This document shows positions 7,112 through 18,500 of a stretch of 54,470 nucleotides of DNA, piece after piece; position 1 is the stretch's first letter; each line of letters opens with the position of its first letter. Under the pieces are notes generated by a model, which was not told the origin of the DNA, searched no databases, and saw only the letters and a program-made list of their open reading frames with translations. The DNA comes from an uncultured Flavobacteriales bacterium (lineage in GTDB: Bacteria; Bacteroidota; Bacteroidia; Flavobacteriales_D; Sanyastnellaceae): positions 1 through 54,470 of the forward strand of contig CALKFF010000039.1 of NCBI GenBank assembly GCA_938084585.1. The letters are read 5' to 3'. The position numbers were made by a program, and so were the translations under genes.

Positions 7112-9904
7112 ATGAAGATTGACATCCACGGGGCGAAAGTCCACAACTTGAAGGACGTCGACGTGAGCATTCCCAAGGAGAAACTCACGGTGGTGACAGG
7201 CTTGAGCGGGTCGGGAAAAAGCAGTTTGGCGTTCGACACCCTCTACGCGGAGGGCCAGCGCCGCTATGTGGAAAGCCTGAGCAGTTACGCCCGCCAATTC
7301 TTGGGCCGCTTGGACAAACCCGATGTCGACCGCATCGACGGGCTCTCCCCTGCCGTGGCCATTGAACAGCGCAGCGCCTCGGGCGGACCTCGTTCCACCG
7401 TCGCCACACGCACCGAGATCATGGACCACTTGCGCATGCTCTTCGCGCGCATCGGGGTCACCAAGTCCCCCATCTCCGGCGAGGTGGTGCGGAAAGACCG
7501 CGTGACGGACGTGGTGGACCACATTCTCACATGCGGTGCAGAGCGCATGATGCTTGTGGCGCCCCTCGCCCCCCGGGACGACCGCAGCCCGGAGGATCAG
7601 CTTCGGGTGTTGCAGCAGCAGGGGTACACGAGGGTGTGGACCGCGGAAGGCGCCATGCGCATGGACAGCCTGGACGGGCACGACGTCCTGGGCCTGGTCG
7701 TCGACCGCTTTTCCCCGCAATCCGCCGCCGAGGACGAAGGCCGCGTGGCAGACAGCGTCGAGACGGCCCTCTTCGAAGGGGGCGGGCGCTGCCAAGTGTG
7801 GACGACCTCAGAGGACGGCAAGGCCGAATCCGTGGAATTCAACGACCGCTTCGAACGGGACGGCATGGTCTTCCCTGAGCCCACCCTGGACATGTTCAAC
7901 TTCAACAGCCCTGTCGGGGCGTGTGGGACATGCGAAGGCTACGGACACGTGCTGGGCATCGACCCCGACAAGGTGGTGCCTGACCCGACCCGAAGCTTGT
8001 ACGATGGCGCGGTGGCCCCGTGGCGCGGCGAGCGCACAGGACGTTGGCGCGAGCGCCTGGTCATGGCCGCCGGTGCCGCGGACCTTCCTGTGCACACGCC
8101 TTGGCAGAAGTTGACCGACGCCCAGCGGGAGTTGGTTTGGAACGGATGCGCCCATTTCAAGGGCATCCACGCCTTCTTCGACATGCTGGAAGCGAAGAGC
8201 TACAAGATTCAAAACCGCGTGATGATCAGCCGGTACCGCGGCCGAACCAAATGCACCACCTGCCATGGCACGCGCATCGGGCCGGACGCACGACATGTGT
8301 TCGTGGGCGACGTCACCATCCACGACGTCTTGCGCATGACGGTGGAAGAGGCCTTGGCGTGGCAAGACGGCCTGACCTTGACGGAGGCAGAGCACGCCAT
8401 CGCGGAGCGACTTCTGTGGGAGGTGAAGCACAGGCTGACCTGCCTGATGGATTTGGGCCTGGGGTACTTGTCCCTCATGCGCAGCAGCCCCACCCTGAGC
8501 GGTGGCGAATCCCAACGCATCGCCTTGAGCACGTGCGTGGGCAGCGCGCTTGTGGGCAGCACCTACGTGCTGGACGAGCCCAGCATCGGGCTCCACCCGG
8601 AAGACACCCAAAGGCTCATCTCGGTCCTGGAACGGCTCCGCAACCAAGGCAACACCGTCGTGGTCGTCGAACACGACGACGACATCGTGACGGCCGCCGA
8701 CTTCGTGGTGGACATGGGGCCACAAGCGGGCTCCTTCGGCGGCGAAGTGGTCTTCAGCGGCCCGCAAGACGGCCTGTCCCAATGCGACGACACGCACCCC
8801 TCCTTGACCGCGGCGTACCGGAACGGGCACATGGCCATTCCAATCCCGGAGCAACGCCGAGCTTCTCAAGACAAGCTGTCCATGCGCAACGTGCACACCC
8901 ACAACTTGCGGGGCTTCGACGTGGACGTGCCCCTGCGCAGCTTGGTGGCCGTGTCGGGCGTGAGCGGCTCAGGCAAAAGCACCTTGATCACCCAACTCCT
9001 CGTCCCCGCCGTGCAGGCCCAGCTCGACGGGTTCGGCGGCCAAACCAAGGGGTTCGAAGCCCTCGAAGGCGACCTAGGCACCCTGGAGCATTTGGAGTTC
9101 GTCGACCAAAACCCCATCGGCAAAAGCTCCCGCTCCAACCCCGTCACCTACGTCAAGGCCTTCGACGAAATCCGGACCCTCCTGGCCGAGAGCGCCCACG
9201 CCAAGGCGCGTGGACTCAAGCCTTCCCACTTCAGCTTCAACATCTCCGGCGGCCGCTGTGAGACCTGCGAAGGCGAGGGCCACGTCACCGTCGGCATGCA
9301 GTTCATGGCGGACCTGAAGCTGCCCTGCGAAGATTGCGGCGGCAAACGATTCCAGGACCATGTGCTGGAGGTCACCTACAAGGGCAAGAACGTCCACGAG
9401 ATCTTGTCCATGACGGTCGACGACGCGTTGTTGTTCTTCGCCCCTGAAGACCAAAAGAAGCCCCCAGCCGCCATCCGGCGTCTCCTCGCCAAACTGCAAC
9501 CCCTGCACGACGTCGGCCTGGGCTACATCACCTTGGGCCAGGGCTCCAACACCCTCAGCGGTGGCGAGGCCCAGCGCATCAAGCTGGCCGCCTTCTTGGC
9601 CCGAGGCGACCGGCAAGGGCACACGCTGTTCGTGTTCGACGAGCCCACCACAGGCCTGCATGTGCACGACGTGGCCAAGCTCCTGGACTCGTTCCATGCC
9701 TTGCTCGGCCAAGGCCATTCTATCGTGGTCGTCGAACACCACCTGGACATCCTCAAGTGCGCCGACTGCGTGATTGACCTCGGCCCCGGTGGCGGCGAAC
9801 ACGGCGGCCAACTCGTGCACGCCGGCACGCCTGAGTCCCTGGCCCAATGTCCCGAATCTGTAACCGGCAAGCACCTCGCCCCCAAACTCTCTCCGGCCTC
9901 ATGA
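7112..9904 (+). CDS. uvrA: Excinuclease ABC subunit UvrA
   Basis: A 930-aa DNA damage-recognition ATPase of nucleotide excision repair, near the usual 940 aa. It has two ABC modules: Walker [10 protein letters not shown] near residue 31 and GVSGSGKST near residue 622, each with its signature (LSGGESQRI near 467; LSGGEAQRI near 815) and Walker B ([24 protein letters not shown]). Zinc-binding CxxC pairs lie at CGTCEGYGH and at CETCEGEGH with CEDCGGKRF. The N-terminal zinc site found in some UvrA proteins is replaced by SPISGEVV. UvrB and UvrC are not in the window. A candidate -7 box TACCTTCA lies at 7087-7094. The stop overlaps the msrB start by 4 nt. Confidence 0.97.
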   Translation: MKIDIHGAKVHNLKDVDVSIPKEKLTVVTGLSGSGKSSLAFDTLYAEGQRRYVESLSSYARQFLGRLDKPDVDRIDGLSPAVAIEQRSASGGPRSTVATRTEIMDHLRMLFARIGVTKSPISGEVVRKDRVTDVVDHILTCGAERMMLVAPLAPRDDRSPEDQLRVLQQQGYTRVWTAEGAMRMDSLDGHDVLGLVVDRFSPQSAAEDEGRVADSVETALFEGGGRCQVWTTSEDGKAESVEFNDRFERDGMVFPEPTLDMFNFNSPVGACGTCEGYGHVLGIDPDKVVPDPTRSLYDGAVAPWRGERTGRWRERLVMAAGAADLPVHTPWQKLTDAQRELVWNGCAHFKGIHAFFDMLEAKSYKIQNRVMISRYRGRTKCTTCHGTRIGPDARHVFVGDVTIHDVLRMTVEEALAWQDGLTLTEAEHAIAERLLWEVKHRLTCLMDLGLGYLSLMRSSPTLSGGESQRIALSTCVGSALVGSTYVLDEPSIGLHPEDTQRLISVLERLRNQGNTVVVVEHDDDIVTAADFVVDMGPQAGSFGGEVVFSGPQDGLSQCDDTHPSLTAAYRNGHMAIPIPEQRRASQDKLSMRNVHTHNLRGFDVDVPLRSLVAVSGVSGSGKSTLITQLLVPAVQAQLDGFGGQTKGFEALEGDLGTLEHLEFVDQNPIGKSSRSNPVTYVKAFDEIRTLLAESAHAKARGLKPSHFSFNISGGRCETCEGEGHVTVGMQFMADLKLPCEDCGGKRFQDHVLEVTYKGKNVHEILSMTVDDALLFFAPEDQKKPPAAIRRLLAKLQPLHDVGLGYITLGQGSNTLSGGEAQRIKLAAFLARGDRQGHTLFVFDEPTTGLHVHDVAKLLDSFHALLGQGHSIVVVEHHLDILKCADCVIDLGPGGGEHGGQLVHAGTPESLAQCPESVTGKHLAPKLSPAS

Positions 9905-10392
9905 CGTTCCGCACCTTCTTACTCGCCTCATGGGCCCTTCTCGCGGCAAGCTGCCAAGCACAAGAGCCCAAGGACAGCAGCCGCGCCTCGAGTTGGTGTG
10001 GCGAATTGAGCCCTGACGCGTACCGCGTGCTCCGAGAGCAAGGAACCGAGCCCCGGTTCTCAGGCGAGTTCTGGCTGCACGACGAGGACGGCGTCTACGT
10101 CTGCATGAGCTGCGGCGCCCGGCTGTTCGACTCCGGAACCAAATTCAAGAGCAACAGCGGCTGGCCCAGCTTTTTCCAACCCGCGGGCGACACGGCGGTC
10201 GACGCCCGCATGGACCTCAGCCACGGCATGCGCCGCATGGAGGTGGTCTGCGCGGCGTGCGACGGACACTTGGGCCACGTGTTTGAGGACGGTCCCGCTC
10301 CCACCGGCCTGCGCTACTGCATCAACAGCGTGGCGCTGGATTTCGTGCCGCGGGACAGCGTGGACATCCTGCTGAAGAAGGCCCCCAACTGA
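9901..10392 (+). CDS. msrB: Peptide-methionine (R)-S-oxide reductase, lipoprotein form
   Basis: The preferred start is ATG 9901, overlapping the uvrA stop (ATGA). It gives 163 aa with a lipoprotein signal (LLAASC, Cys at about residue 18); an in-frame upstream ATG at 9847 would hide this signal inside uvrA. The MsrB fold is complete: zinc CxxC pairs CMSCGARLF and [12 protein letters not shown], the substrate segment [13 protein letters not shown], and catalytic Cys in [11 protein letters not shown]. It reduces methionine-R-sulfoxide in proteins, here in the envelope. Translational coupling to a DNA repair gene suggests a shared oxidative-damage context. Confidence 0.94.
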   Translation: MTFRTFLLASWALLAASCQAQEPKDSSRASSWCGELSPDAYRVLREQGTEPRFSGEFWLHDEDGVYVCMSCGARLFDSGTKFKSNSGWPSFFQPAGDTAVDARMDLSHGMRRMEVVCAACDGHLGHVFEDGPAPTGLRYCINSVALDFVPRDSVDILLKKAPN

Positions 10393-10410
10393 CCTTAGCC
10401 ATCGCGCAAC

Positions 10411-10442
10411 AAAAAAGGCGTCCGTGGTGGACGCCTTTTTTT
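10411..10442. terminator. Bidirectional Rho-independent terminator
   Basis: A six-A run, then the stem GGCGTCC(10418-10423 region)/GGACGCC around GTGGT, then a run of seven or more Ts. The A and T flanks let it stop msrB on the plus strand and the convergent gene at 10460-11089 on the minus strand. Confidence 0.88.
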
Positions 10443-10459
10443 GTGGGTGCAACTGTCAA

Positions 10460-11089
10460 TCAGCGCTTGGGCTTCTCGCAGACGAAGGTGAGCCCTTCGC
10501 TTTGGATGACCTCTTGGCCTCCGACCACGTTGCCGTCGGCGTCGGTCACAGGACGTGTGCGTCCGTGGACGTTCAACACCCCTTCGACTTCACCTTCCGT
10601 GGTCAATTGCATGAGCAAGATGCGCTTTGAAGGAGGTGCTGCCGCCTGACGCTTGTCCGGGGTCACAAACCACGCACCGTCGTTGGTGGCCAGCTCGCCG
10701 CCGGCGTTGAACGACTCGAAGTCCATGATGAAGCCAGAGACGGCGTTCATGTAGTTGTCCTCCGCACCGATGGTCACCCACGAGTCGTACAACAAGGTGG
10801 GGTCTGTGGTGGTGTCGTAGCGCTGGATGTCCGCAGACAACGCGCCACCCTTCAAGTGCTGGAAAAACGGCTTGGTCGACGTGACCTTCATGGGCGCGGA
10901 CTTCTCGCCGTAGATGGCGTCGAGGATGTCGCCCTCGTTTTCCATCACCGCGTAGACGCGGTAGGTGTCACCGGGAACGACCCCACCGTTGTCGATGTAG
11001 TCCACCTCCAAGTGGGAAAGCTGGGCCACCGCAGTGGTGGCCATGCAGAAGGCCGCGAGGGCCAAACCTGTGTTTCTCAAATTCTTCAT
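10460..11089 (-). CDS. Secreted protein with YDSWWTIG-type domain, function unknown
   Basis: A 209-aa exported protein with a signal peptide (about residues 1-22, ending TAVAQ). The mature part is one copy of a domain that recurs in the window: YRVYAVMENEGDILDAIYG, then LLYDSWVTIGAED, FESFNAGGELATNDGAWFV, and KRILLMQLTTEGEVEGVLNV. The same order of motifs occurs three times in the protein at 42074-45067 and once, degenerate, at the N-terminus of the protein at 12071-14653. This copy has neither a T9SS sorting domain nor GCTD repeats. A TATCTTAG box lies five bases upstream of the ATG (11095-11102, minus strand). No known family is recognised. Confidence 0.72.
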   Translation of the reverse strand: MKNLRNTGLALAAFCMATTAVAQLSHLEVDYIDNGGVVPGDTYRVYAVMENEGDILDAIYGEKSAPMKVTSTKPFFQHLKGGALSADIQRYDTTTDPTLLYDSWVTIGAEDNYMNAVSGFIMDFESFNAGGELATNDGAWFVTPDKRQAAAPPSKRILLMQLTTEGEVEGVLNVHGRTRPVTDADGNVVGGQEVIQSEGLTFVCEKPKR

Positions 11090-11114
11090 GTTCTCTAAGA
11101 TAATTCAGAGTTGG

Positions 11115-12065
11115 TTATTTCAAGATGCGGTCGTTGGCGCGGGCCTTGCGTCCGCTGCCAGGACGGCTCCGGAACGCAGAGCGCACGGGCAAGAAATACC
11201 CAAACGACAATTCATGTGAATGCGCGCTGAGGTAGTTGTCGCCCAAGGTGATGTCGTAGTTGTACGCCAAGGTGAAGGCGCCGTAGTTGATGCCGGTGCC
11301 AATCACGAAGGCGTCCTGCGGCCGAAGGCCCATGCCTGCCCAATAGGTGCCGTTGTAGATGGCACGAAGGTGGAAATCCAACTGACCTGGCGTGGCCTCG
11401 GTCATGCGCATCAACGCGCTGGGCTGCAACGAGAACAGCTGCGTCACCTTGTACAAGTAGGACGCCATGAAGTTGTAGTGGCGGACCATCCGGTTGGCGT
11501 CGTCGTCGCCCCCACTCAGATTCAGCTTGTCTTCCAATAGGTTGTAGACCGACATCCCGAAGTAGTAGTTCTTGCCGTAGACCATCATCCCCGCGTTGAA
11601 GTCCACGCCGAAGGTGGATTCGATGGTTTGGGGCAAGCTTTGGTCTCCGGTTTGCCACACGTTCAAGCCAGTGCCGTCAAACACAAACTGATTGCCGCGC
11701 ATGCTCAAGCCAAACGACACGGCGTCTTGGTTGCTCAGCAACACGCTGTATGCCCCGGTCAGCTCAATGCCCGTTTGCTGGATGGCGCCCCCCATGTCGT
11801 CGTTGTAGAGCACGAAGCCCACGCCGCCGCCGCCTGGAATGGCTTGGTGGCCGCTCAGCAACTTGGTGGTCGGCGCCCCGTCGAAGCCCGCCCACTGCTG
11901 ACGGTAGCTCGACGACAACACGGTGCCAGGCTCGGTGCCGGCCACAGCCGGGTTGGCCAAGTAGGTGTTGGTGATGAATTGGGAGCGACGCCATTGCTGT
12001 TGTCCCCACACCACAGATCCTGCGGAGAACGCCACCAAGGCCAGGCTGGTCAAGTACTTTTTCAT
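11115..12065 (-). CDS. PorP/SprF family type IX secretion system membrane protein
   Basis: A 316-aa outer-membrane protein with a signal peptide (about residues 1-21). The start of the mature chain shows the PorP/SprF pattern: QFITNTYLANPAVAGTEPG, then YRQQWAGFDGAPTT and a glycine-rich GGGGVGFVLYNDDMGG. The family forms an outer-membrane barrel that pairs with a T9SS cargo carrying a type B C-terminal domain and is needed for its export. The gene begins 5 nt after the stop of just such a cargo gene (12071-14653), so this is a matched cargo-partner operon. Confidence 0.92.
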   Translation of the reverse strand: MKKYLTSLALVAFSAGSVVWGQQQWRRSQFITNTYLANPAVAGTEPGTVLSSSYRQQWAGFDGAPTTKLLSGHQAIPGGGGVGFVLYNDDMGGAIQQTGIELTGAYSVLLSNQDAVSFGLSMRGNQFVFDGTGLNVWQTGDQSLPQTIESTFGVDFNAGMMVYGKNYYFGMSVYNLLEDKLNLSGGDDDANRMVRHYNFMASYLYKVTQLFSLQPSALMRMTEATPGQLDFHLRAIYNGTYWAGMGLRPQDAFVIGTGINYGAFTLAYNYDITLGDNYLSAHSHELSFGYFLPVRSAFRSRPGSGRKARANDRILK

Positions 12066-12070
12066 CTTGC

Positions 12071-14653
12071 TCAGTATTTGATGGTCACCGTGCCACGGAT
12101 GGGCAACGATCCAGGGTTCAACTCAATGGTGTAGTAGTAGTCGGCCACAGGCAAACGCTGGCCGTTGAAACGGCCGTCCCAGCGCTCCAACCCGCCTTGC
12201 GTCTCGAACACGCGCTGTCCCCAGCGGTTGACGACGACCACCCGCGACTGCGGGAAGTCCTCCAACCCGCCGACGATCCAATCGTCGTTTTTGCCGTCGT
12301 TGTTGGGGGTCAGGGCGTCGGCGATGAACAGGCACCCCTCAATGGCTTCCACCGATTGGGACGTCGACCGCCGGCACCCCAGCACGTCGGTCACCACCAC
12401 GGTGTAGGTGTCTTCCGTCAACCCCACCGCGGTGGAGGCCGTTTGGCTGAAGGGGTCGCTCCACTCGAAGGTGAACGGTGCCTCTCCCCCATTCACGCTG
12501 ACCGTGGCTGTGCCGTCGGCCGCACCCCAGCACGTCACCGGCGAGGTCAAGGTGGACAGTTCCATGTCGGTGACGTAGTTGATGCCGATGTCGAACGTCT
12601 CGGAGTACGCGCACCCCACTTGGTCTGTCACGTGGGCCGTGTAGGTCATTTCGCTCAGGTTGTTCAGGTTGACCACTTGACCTGCAGTGTCAAGCACAAA
12701 CCAATCCCACTCGCCCAACGTGACCGTGCCGCCTTTGGGGAAAATGTCGACGGAACCGTCGCTCATCCCTGTGCATGTCGCGTTGAACGGGAAAATCAAG
12801 AAGCCCAAAGGATCGGGGGCTTCAATCGTGAACAGCTCGGCGGTCTCGCACGCCGACGTGTCCGTGACCGTGACGATGTATTCGCCAGCACACAAGCCGA
12901 GGCTGTCGGTGAAGAAGGTGCCTGAGGTCTGGTTGAAGTACCCGACCGTCAATTCGCCACTGCCTCCAATGGCCGTCACGTCCACAGCCCCGTCGCAGTC
13001 CAAGCCGCACGACGGGTTGGTCACGTCGCCCACAATCAACTCAAGCGGAGCAGGCTCCTCCACGGTGATGAACGCCGTGTCCGAGGTGCAGTTCAACGCG
13101 TCGTACACCCACACTTGATAGAGCGTGGGACCGAGATCGCCAATCGACGCGGTCAACGGCAAACTGTCCGCCTCGGCCGAAAGCAAGACAGGCGCGGACT
13201 GGTTGTTGGTCAAGTACAGTTCGCCGCCGGAGCCTCCCGAGGCCTCCGCCACAATGGTTCCGTCGGAAGCGCCGGCGCACACCACGTCGGTCCATCCCAC
13301 GGTCCATTCAATGGGTTCAGGACAGTTCACGTACACCGTGTCCACACGGAAACACCCGTTGTCGTCGGTGGTGGTCACTTCGTAAGTGCCGTCCCCGTTC
13401 AAGCACACCAGGCCGGACAATTCAAACCCGTCGTCAGTGAAGATGCCGCCGCCCATGGGGTTGCCCACAGGGCTCAACACCGTCACGCTCAGGCCTCCCG
13501 TGCCGCCCACGAGCAGGGAGTCTGGGATGACGATGGATGCGTCTGCTTCGCCAAAGCACGAGTTCTGGTTGCCAATGCTCGGCATCGCCTCAATGGGCTC
13601 GGGCGCCACCACGGTGAACCGGGTGGTGTCCATGCAGCCGTAGGCGTCCAGCACCAACACCGCGTAATCCCCAGGCTCAACGTCCGAGAAGGTGTTGACG
13701 TCGGTTTGGGCCACCAACTCCACGTCGGTGAAATCCAAGATGATTTCCTCCACGTCCGAGAAGGCAAACCCATCAGGGAACGCGTAGAGGTCGTACGCGG
13801 TGCTGGGCACGTCCGCGCTGCCAAGGAATTCCAATCCGACTTCGGCGTTGTCCCCAGGACAGGTCGTCAGCACGCCAGACACGTTGGCTTGCTCGGAGGC
13901 GTAATCCAAGCACGGATGGGCCACCTCGATGGACCCAGACAAAGCTTGTTCCTCAATGAACCACTGTTGTTCTTGATCCTGGTCGCCGTTGACGAACACC
14001 TGGCAATTCGCAGAGAACGTCCAGTCGCCGCAGGTGGTCACGCGCGCCACCTCCACACGGAGGTCGTCCCCGGCAATGGCGTTGGGCGGCCCCTCCACAA
14101 TGCCTGATCCGTCGAGCACAGGCAACACATACAGAAGGCCGTTCTCCACCTGATGGGCGCAAACGTTGGCGCCCGCGACGCTGCCGTCGGTGTCGCCAAT
14201 CTTGCCGGGAATCACACCAGGCACGCCGCCAAAGTTGGCGTCCCCGCTGAGCATGCCGATGGTCCAGAACGTGTCGTATTGATTCAAAGGGAAGAAGTCC
14301 CAGAGGAACTCTGTGTTCGTCGAATTCATGGCGAAATCGCCGTCCACAGGGTTGTGACACCCGCAAGGCGCGTCGATGCCCATGGGCGAGGATCCGGCAC
14401 CTGTGTCGGCAAACACGGCCGACAACACGTCGGTGGGGTTGGTGAACTCGGCGTACACAATGAAGGAGGCGTACCCGTCCAACGTGCCTTCTGGATCGAA
14501 CGTGTCTTCAGGCGTGGGGGTGTCGGCTCCGTAGAAGACCGTGTCGACTTCCACCACAAAACCAGTCATTTGCGCGGTCGCAGAGGCCGACCAAACCATG
14601 CCCATCATCAAGAGGACGAGACCGGCCCAAGGAAAATGTAGATGTCGCTTCAT
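12071..14653 (-). CDS. T9SS type B cargo with SprB-like repeats and gliding-motility C-terminal domain
   Basis: An 860-aa secreted protein. Signal peptide about residues 1-28. Residues about 30-240 contain a divergent copy of the YDTFWTIG domain. About 280-770 holds SprB-type repeats, recognisable by SCFGEADASI, VCAGASDGTI, SCGLDCDGAV, TCTGMSDGSV and TCWGAADGTA, each followed by a Gly-rich turn. The final 80 residues form the CHU_C/gliding-motility C-terminal domain: ADALTPNNDGKNDDWIV, VVVNRWGQRVFE, then YYYTIEL and TVTIKY. This domain targets the protein through the T9SS with PorP/SprF help. The role is probably surface adhesion or motility; no enzyme domain is visible. Confidence 0.9.
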   Translation of the reverse strand: MKRHLHFPWAGLVLLMMGMVWSASATAQMTGFVVEVDTVFYGADTPTPEDTFDPEGTLDGYASFIVYAEFTNPTDVLSAVFADTGAGSSPMGIDAPCGCHNPVDGDFAMNSTNTEFLWDFFPLNQYDTFWTIGMLSGDANFGGVPGVIPGKIGDTDGSVAGANVCAHQVENGLLYVLPVLDGSGIVEGPPNAIAGDDLRVEVARVTTCGDWTFSANCQVFVNGDQDQEQQWFIEEQALSGSIEVAHPCLDYASEQANVSGVLTTCPGDNAEVGLEFLGSADVPSTAYDLYAFPDGFAFSDVEEIILDFTDVELVAQTDVNTFSDVEPGDYAVLVLDAYGCMDTTRFTVVAPEPIEAMPSIGNQNSCFGEADASIVIPDSLLVGGTGGLSVTVLSPVGNPMGGGIFTDDGFELSGLVCLNGDGTYEVTTTDDNGCFRVDTVYVNCPEPIEWTVGWTDVVCAGASDGTIVAEASGGSGGELYLTNNQSAPVLLSAEADSLPLTASIGDLGPTLYQVWVYDALNCTSDTAFITVEEPAPLELIVGDVTNPSCGLDCDGAVDVTAIGGSGELTVGYFNQTSGTFFTDSLGLCAGEYIVTVTDTSACETAELFTIEAPDPLGFLIFPFNATCTGMSDGSVDIFPKGGTVTLGEWDWFVLDTAGQVVNLNNLSEMTYTAHVTDQVGCAYSETFDIGINYVTDMELSTLTSPVTCWGAADGTATVSVNGGEAPFTFEWSDPFSQTASTAVGLTEDTYTVVVTDVLGCRRSTSQSVEAIEGCLFIADALTPNNDGKNDDWIVGGLEDFPQSRVVVVNRWGQRVFETQGGLERWDGRFNGQRLPVADYYYTIELNPGSLPIRGTVTIKY

Positions 14654-14683
14654 GCAGGATGCGTCGTTTTCGCTATTTGGCTT

Positions 14684-14713
14684 GCAAATTAGCGGTTTTC
14701 AGCGCTTGTTCAA
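14684..14713 (-). promoter_or_regulatory. Promoter of the T9SS cargo-PorP operon
   Basis: On the minus strand TAATTTGC (14684-14691), a variant -7 box, lies exactly 19 bp downstream of a TTG (14711-14713). The predicted leader before the ATG at 14653 is about 25 nt. Confidence 0.5.
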
Positions 14714-14727
14714 CCAGCCCAAACACC

Positions 14728-15492
14728 ATGGAGTCAACCTCCCCCCGTGCAGAACCCACATTTGATTCGTTGTTCGAGGAACAAGGCGTCTTGGCGGTCG
14801 TCAAGCCCAACCGTCTGTTGGTGCACCGCACGGACATCGACTTCCACGAACCGCACAATTTGCGGGACTTGGTGAATGCAGCGCGTCCCCGCGAGGCTTG
14901 GTTGCAGCCGGTGCACCGCCTCGACAAGCCCACAAGCGGCATTGTCCTCTTCGCCACACCAGGCGACGCCCTGAACGACTTGAAGTTGGAATTCGTACAT
15001 CGCCGGACCACCAAAGTGTACTGGGCCATTGTTCGAGGGTGGACGGAAGACGAAGGCGTGGTCGAGAAGCCGCTGCCCACGGCGCACAACCCCAAGCCCA
15101 AGGAGGCGGTCACCCGATACACCACCCTAGCCAGGACGGAGCTGAACGTGCCTGTGGGCCCCTACGAGACGTCTCGCTACAGCCTGGTTGAATGCCGCCC
15201 AGAAACGGGACGGTTCCACCAGATCAGGCTCCACTTTCGTCACCTTCGGCATCCGCTCGTCGGCGACTCACGCTACGGCGACAAACGACACAACCGGGCG
15301 GTGGCGGCCGGCACCGGGACCGACACCCTCATGCTTCATGCTGGCAGGCTCACGGTCAACCTCCCAGGGGAGCGCGGCACGCTTCACGCCCAGGCAGCGG
15401 TGCCCGCAGGGTGGGATGCGTTGTTGAACGGCTGGTCCTGGGAGGGCGACCTCTCTGGCGTGCCGCGGACGCATGGAGTGACTGTGACCTAG
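14728..15492 (+). CDS. truC: RluA-family tRNA pseudouridine synthase, TruC-like
   Basis: 254 aa from ATG 14728. An upstream in-frame ATG at 14659 would add 23 residues overlapping the divergent promoter and is less likely. The catalytic Asp66 lies in PVHRLDKPTSGIVLF. The substrate-side motifs YWAIVRGW, SRYSLVECRPETGRFHQIR and HPLVGDSRYG are as in TruC, which makes pseudouridine-65 in tRNA. TruC rather than RluC/D is favoured by the lack of an N-terminal S4 domain and by the VEKPLPTAHNPKPKEA region. The promoter is not clear. It precedes icmF on the same strand. Confidence 0.85.
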   Translation: MESTSPRAEPTFDSLFEEQGVLAVVKPNRLLVHRTDIDFHEPHNLRDLVNAARPREAWLQPVHRLDKPTSGIVLFATPGDALNDLKLEFVHRRTTKVYWAIVRGWTEDEGVVEKPLPTAHNPKPKEAVTRYTTLARTELNVPVGPYETSRYSLVECRPETGRFHQIRLHFRHLRHPLVGDSRYGDKRHNRAVAAGTGTDTLMLHAGRLTVNLPGERGTLHAQAAVPAGWDALLNGWSWEGDLSGVPRTHGVTVT

Positions 15493-15522
15493 GACGCGTC
15501 CAGGACGGCGCCGGGTTTGGGC

Positions 15523-15530
15523 TAATTTCG
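15523..15530 (+). promoter_or_regulatory. Candidate -7 box of icmF
   Basis: TAATTTCG fits TAnnTT(T/C)G and ends 19 bases before ATG 15550. A GTG at 15532 lies too close to be inside a transcript started here, which is why the ATG is preferred. No -33 TTG at the expected distance. Confidence 0.3.
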
Positions 15531-15549
15531 CGTGGAGCCACGCAACGAC

Positions 15550-18500
15550 ATGGAACAACAAGCCCCCTACAAGCCCCAGCACAAAGTCCGCATCGTCACC
15601 GCCGCGAGCCTGTTTGACGGCCACGACGCCGCCATCAACATCATGCGGCGGATCATGCAGAAAACCGGATGCGAAGTCATCCACCTGGGGCACGACCGCA
15701 GCGTGGACGAGGTGGTCACCACGGCCATCCAAGAAGACGCCCAAGCCATCGCCATGACCTCCTACCAGGGCGGGCACATGGAGTACTTCAAGTACATGAA
15801 GGACCTGCTGGACGAGCGGGGCGCGGGGCACATCCGAATTTTTGGCGGCGGTGGAGGCACCATCCTTCCAGAAGAAATTCAGGAACTGCACGACTACGGG
15901 ATTGAGCGCATCTACCACCCGGACGATGGACGGGCCATGGGGTTGCAGGGCATGATCAACGACCTGATTCAACGAGCCGACTTCAACACGGTCCCCAACC
16001 TGGACGCCTTGGACGGCGCCACCACGAGGTTGGCCCAGCGCAACGTGCGCGACTTGGCCCGGTGCATCACGGCCGCGGAGAACAACGCCGAAGCCTTCGG
16101 CGCCGCCTTCGCAGAAGTCAAGGCCCACCTTCCCGTCGTACCCGTGTTGGGCATCACCGGCACCGGCGGGGCGGGCAAATCGTCCATGGTGGACGAACTC
16201 GTGCGGCGGTTCTTGATCGACTTCCCCGAGAAGCGCATCGCGCTGGTGAGCGTCGACCCGTCCAAGCGGAAAACCGGCGGGGCGCTGCTCGGCGACCGCA
16301 TCCGCATGAACGCCATCCACTCAGACCGGGTGTACATGCGCTCCTTGGCCACGCGCCAATCGAATTTGGCTTTGTCGCGTCACGTGCAGGAAGCGCTCGA
16401 CATCCTCAAGGCCGCTGAGTTCGACTTGATCGTGTTGGAGACCAGCGGCATTGGCCAAAGCGACACCGAGATCATGGACCACAGCGACGTGTCGTTGTAC
16501 GTGATGACCCCCGAGTTCGGGGCGGCGACGCAGTTGGAGAAAATCGACATGCTCGACTTCGCCGACGTGGTGGCCATCAACAAGTTTGACAAACGAGGCG
16601 CCCAAGACGCGCTGCGCGACGTGCGGAAGCAGTTCAAGCGCAACCACGACTTGTGGGAAGCCCAAGACGACGACCTCCCGGTCGTGGGCACCATCGCGTC
16701 CCAATTCAATGACCCAGGGACCAACGAGCTCTACCGCCGCATGATGAACACGCTGGCGGACAAGACGGGCGCGGCGCTGTCGTCCAATTTCGCGGCGGAC
16801 CAGGGCACCAGCGAAAAGGTGTTCATCATCCCCCCTGCACGGACGCGCTACCTCAGCGAAATCGCCGAATCCAACCGGGCCTACGATCGGTGGGCCGAGA
16901 AGCAGGCCGACTTGGCCGGAAAGCTCCAAGCCCTGTCCACCGCGGCCGACTTGGTCGACGGAGACGCGGCCGACGCCTTGGCCGACCGGAGCAAGCACAT
17001 CCAACTGGATCTGGATGCCCGCCTCAAAGAATGGCTCGAAGGCTGGCCTCAGTTGCGCGGCCGTTACGAAGCCGACGAGTACGTCTTCCAAGTGCGGGGC
17101 AAGGACATCAAAATCCCCACCTCGAGCAAGAGCCTCTCCCACCAAGACATCCCCAAGGTTGCCCTGCCCTCACTGACGGGATGGCGCGACCTGGCCAAAT
17201 GGCACCTGCAGGAAAACCTGCCCGGCTCCTTCCCCTACACCGCGGGCATTTACCCCTTCAAGCGGGAGGGCGAGGATCCCACGCGCATGTTCGCCGGCGA
17301 AGGTGGGCCTGAGCGCACCAACAAGCGTTTCCACTACGTCTCCTTGGGCATGCCTGCCAAGCGGTTGTCGACGGCCTTTGACTCGGTGACCCTTTACGGC
17401 CGCGACCCCCACGTCCGGCCCGACATCTACGGGAAAGTAGGCAACTCCGGGGTCAGCATCTGCTGCCTCGACGACGCCAAGAAACTCTACAGTGGGTTCG
17501 ACCTGTGTGCGCCCAACACCAGCGTGTCCATGACCATCAACGGTCCTGCGCCGGTGCTCCTTGGGTTCTTCTTGAACGCCGCGATTGACCAGCGCTGCGA
17601 AAAGCACCTCCGCGAGCACGGCATGGAAGCTCAGGTGGAGGCCGTGCTGAAGGCCAAATGGGACGACCGCGGACTGGCCCGCCCCTCCTACCACGGCGAC
17701 TTGCCTGAAGGCAACGACGGGCTGGGCCTGTTGCTCTTGGGGTGCACGGGCGACGAAATCCTCGACGCGGCCACGTACGACGCACTGAAGGCCGAGGCCT
17801 TGTCCAGCGTGCGGGGCACCGTGCAAGCGGACATTCTGAAAGAAGACCAAGCCCAAAACACCTGCATCTTTTCCACGGAGTTTGCGCTTCGGTTGATGGG
17901 CGACGTGCAGGACCACTTCATCCGACACAACGTCCGGAATTTCTACTCGGTCTCGATCAGCGGTTACCACATCGCTGAGGCCGGCGCGAACCCCATCACC
18001 CAGTTGGCGTTCACCCTGGCCAACGGATTCACCTACGTGGAGTACTACCTGAGCCGGGGCATGGACATCGACAAGTTTGGGCCCAACCTGAGCTTCTTCT
18101 TCTCGAACGGCATCGACCCGGAGTATGCGGTGATCGGACGTGTGGCCCGTCGGATCTGGGCCAAGGCCATGCGCGAGAAATACGGGGCCTCTGCCCGGGC
18201 GCAAATGTTGAAGTACCACATCCAAACGTCCGGCCGCTCGCTGCACGCCCAGGAAATCGACTTCAACGACATCCGCACCACGTTGCAGGCGCTGTACGCG
18301 ATCTACGACAATTGCAACTCGTTGCACACCAACGCCTACGACGAGGCCATCACCACGCCGACCGAAGCCAGTGTGCGCCGGGCCATGGCCATCCAGCTCA
18401 TCATCAACAAGGAGCTGGGCTTGGCCAAAAATGAAAACCCGCTGCAAGGCGCCTTCATCATTGAGCAGTTGACCGACTTGGTCGAGGAAGCGGTGCTCAG

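Noticed and set aside
9847-9900. Upstream ATG start for msrB
   Set aside because: It would add 18 residues inside uvrA and displace the lipoprotein signal; the ATGA overlap at 9901 is the better start.
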